A stretch of DNA of 64,000 bases from Rhodopseudomonas rhenobacensis (lineage in GTDB: Bacteria > Pseudomonadota > Alphaproteobacteria > Rhizobiales > Xanthobacteraceae): NCBI RefSeq assembly GCF_014203125.1, contig NZ_JACHIH010000002.1, forward strand, positions 310,001 to 374,000. Reading direction: 5' to 3'. Of this stretch, positions 62,684-64,000 are shown piece after piece. Under the pieces are notes generated by a model. It did not search any database and was not told the origin of the DNA. It saw nothing but the letters and a program-made list of their open reading frames with translations. The translations under genes and the position numbers were made by a program. The stretch's first letter is position 1. The number at the start of each line of letters is the position of its first letter.

Positions 62684-63775
62684 CTAACTCGGTTTCTCCA
62701 CCTCCGTGGCCGGAAACAACCTTGATCTCTGCTCAGCAGGTGTCGGATTCAAGTACCTCATAAGAACCGCGACCGTCTTGTGACCGCTCTGTCGCATCAA
62801 CGTCTTCAGGTCGGCACCTCGCGCCGCCATCCTCGACAATGCTTCATGCCGCAGATCGTGAATTCTCAAATCCTGACACCCTGCCGCGACCCTGATCTCA
62901 TTCCGCCAGGCGTCTTTGGCGACCCAGTCCGTGAAACGGAAGACCTTGCTGTCGGCGGGCTCCCCGTCGGTCAGGTCGAGCAGACCGGCGTAGGCTCGGT
63001 CCGAAAGCGCAACGTGCCGCGCGGTGCCATTCTTTGAGTCGGGAATGCATACAAATCCGTACTCCCGTCGAATCCAGGCGCATTCAATTGAGACTGCCTC
63101 TCCAAGCCGCATTCCAGTGTCGAGGAGAAGCGGGAAGAGCGCGCGCCACTGCCGACGGGTCGGGTCGACCGAAAGCCCCTCAATGGCCTTCGTGATTGCC
63201 TCCTCCTCGCCATCGAAGAGCCGCCGTTCACGGTGCCCGGTGGGCTGCGGCACACCTCGCCGCCGCTTTCGAAGCGAGGCGATCGGATTGGCGATGTCCA
63301 CGGACTTTTCGTGAATCAGCCATTCGTACACAGCCGAGATGGTATTGAGGTTGTTCCTGATCGTTGATGCGGACTTACCAGCCTCGTTGCGGGCATCCCG
63401 GAAATCGACAAAGTCGGACACGGTCAGATCCCGGATGCGTTTTTGCGCGAATTCCTCCCGGGCGAACATCTGAAGCATTGCAGCTTCCTGCGAGGCGCCC
63501 TTTTTCTCGGGCGTCACCTTGATCCGGTAGTCATCTAACGCCTCGGCAAAGCGCTTCTCAGGCCAACCAAGCGGCCCGTAAGCCTTGGGTTCGAGCCGAG
63601 GATCACGCCAGTTGCCGAGCTTCATGGCCGTCTCTGTCGAGCTCAGCCAGAGCTTGGCGGCATCCTTCTTTGCGAATGTTTGGCTGATCGACTTCGAGGC
63701 TGCCTGCCCCTGAAAAGTGTCCGGCAGGCGTGCCGTCGCGGTCCATTTTTTCCCGCGCTTGATCAAGGTCGACAT
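62684..63775 (-). CDS. int: Tyrosine recombinase (element 2 integrase)
   Basis: The 363-residue integrase has a short arm-binding N-terminus and a core-binding domain (70-170). The catalytic residues are all present: R223 (T-G-M-R-L-G-E), K248 (D-S-K-N-G), H306 and R309 (I-H-D-L-R-H), H332 (S-G-H-K-T) and Y341. The ATG at 63775 lies 80 bases from the tRNA-like repeat at 63856, a normal int-to-att spacing. It is different from the integrase at 19767, so two elements used the same locus. Confidence 0.93.
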   Translation of the reverse strand: MSTLIKRGKKWTATARLPDTFQGQAASKSISQTFAKKDAAKLWLSSTETAMKLGNWRDPRLEPKAYGPLGWPEKRFAEALDDYRIKVTPEKKGASQEAAMLQMFAREEFAQKRIRDLTVSDFVDFRDARNEAGKSASTIRNNLNTISAVYEWLIHEKSVDIANPIASLRKRRRGVPQPTGHRERRLFDGEEEAITKAIEGLSVDPTRRQWRALFPLLLDTGMRLGEAVSIECAWIRREYGFVCIPDSKNGTARHVALSDRAYAGLLDLTDGEPADSKVFRFTDWVAKDAWRNEIRVAAGCQDLRIHDLRHEALSRMAARGADLKTLMRQSGHKTVAVLMRYLNPTPAEQRSRLFPATEVEKPS

Positions 63776-63855
63776 GGCGTTTTCGGTTCCGATCTGCAAC
63801 AATTCAGCAACACGTCATCGAATAAGGATAATAGCGCCATGAAATCAATGTCAAT

Positions 63856-63884
63856 ACCGGTTCGAAGACCGGCGTGCCCGCAAG
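63856..63884. repeat. Putative attR: copy of tRNA-Ser anticodon and variable arm
   Basis: Its last 17 bases are identical to 21039-21055 of the tRNA-Ser (ACCGGCGTGCCCGCAAG). With one gap and two mismatches the match extends back to 21026, 27 of 30 positions. It ends abruptly; the tRNA 3' end does not follow. It is next to the second integrase and is the likely right end of element 2. Confidence 0.65.
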
Positions 63885-64000
63885 ACTAACCGCAACTTAA
63901 CGGCGGAATCGTCGGAGGCGACGATTCACAGAAGCTAGATGGTCCGAATGGATATTGGCGGTTCTCCGTGATTGGCGTGCCGATGAAATGGCTTTGCGAT

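Noticed and set aside
63856-63884. Considered as a second tRNA gene
   Set aside because: Only the anticodon arm and part of the variable arm are present; acceptor, D and T arms are missing.

Overview
The window reads as an alphaproteobacterial chromosome, most likely a Nitrobacteraceae member (Rhodopseudomonas/Bradyrhizobium type). This is inferred from the GC-rich sequence, the dense ATGA gene overlaps and the family types seen; no marker gene fixes the genus. A short core segment (1-3654) carries an arginase, small membrane or secreted proteins and an isochorismatase-fold hydrolase. The rest is two mobile regions stacked at one tRNA-Ser(UGA) locus.

Element 1 (about 3655-21038, 17 kb) lies between a 5' remnant of tRNA-Ser and an intact tRNA-Ser. 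It has an integrase, an RHH regulator with two matching operators, an AlpA/Xis-like protein, replication-type genes and a full head/packaging block (portal, protease, capsid, HNH, connector, head closure, TerS, TerL). It has no tail tube, tape measure, tail fibre or lysis genes. That content matches capsid-forming phage-inducible chromosomal islands (cf-PICIs), phage satellites that make their own heads and borrow tails. Its left end carries accessory genes (acidic repeat protein, DEDDh exonuclease-BRCT fusion, orphan gp25-like protein) and an unusual cluster of perfect palindromes.

Element 2 (about 21039-63884) ends in a second tyrosine recombinase and a copy of the tRNA-Ser anticodon/variable-arm sequence. 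Its left part holds a Fic protein, a striking 21-bp-period GATTC array in three blocks, and a five-gene module (ECF sigma, ParA-like, weakly TnsA-like, DUF6634, soluble FtsH-like AAA protease). After a decayed IS630 copy comes a defence island. It contains a six-gene tightly packed operon (AddB-like and AddA-like nuclease/helicase, zinc ribbon, unknown 467-aa protein, Tdp1-like PLD protein, SF2 helicase), which I do not recognise as a named system. Divergent from it is a RapA-like SNF2 ATPase with an unknown partner. Then follow a type I restriction-modification locus (hsdM-hsdS-hsdR plus a DUF5655 nuclease-like gene) and a type I Zorya system (zorABCD) with a translationally coupled ASCH-domain gene.

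Overall this tRNA-Ser gene is an integration hot spot where a tailless phage satellite sits beside a multi-system anti-phage island with at least five helicase-type motors.
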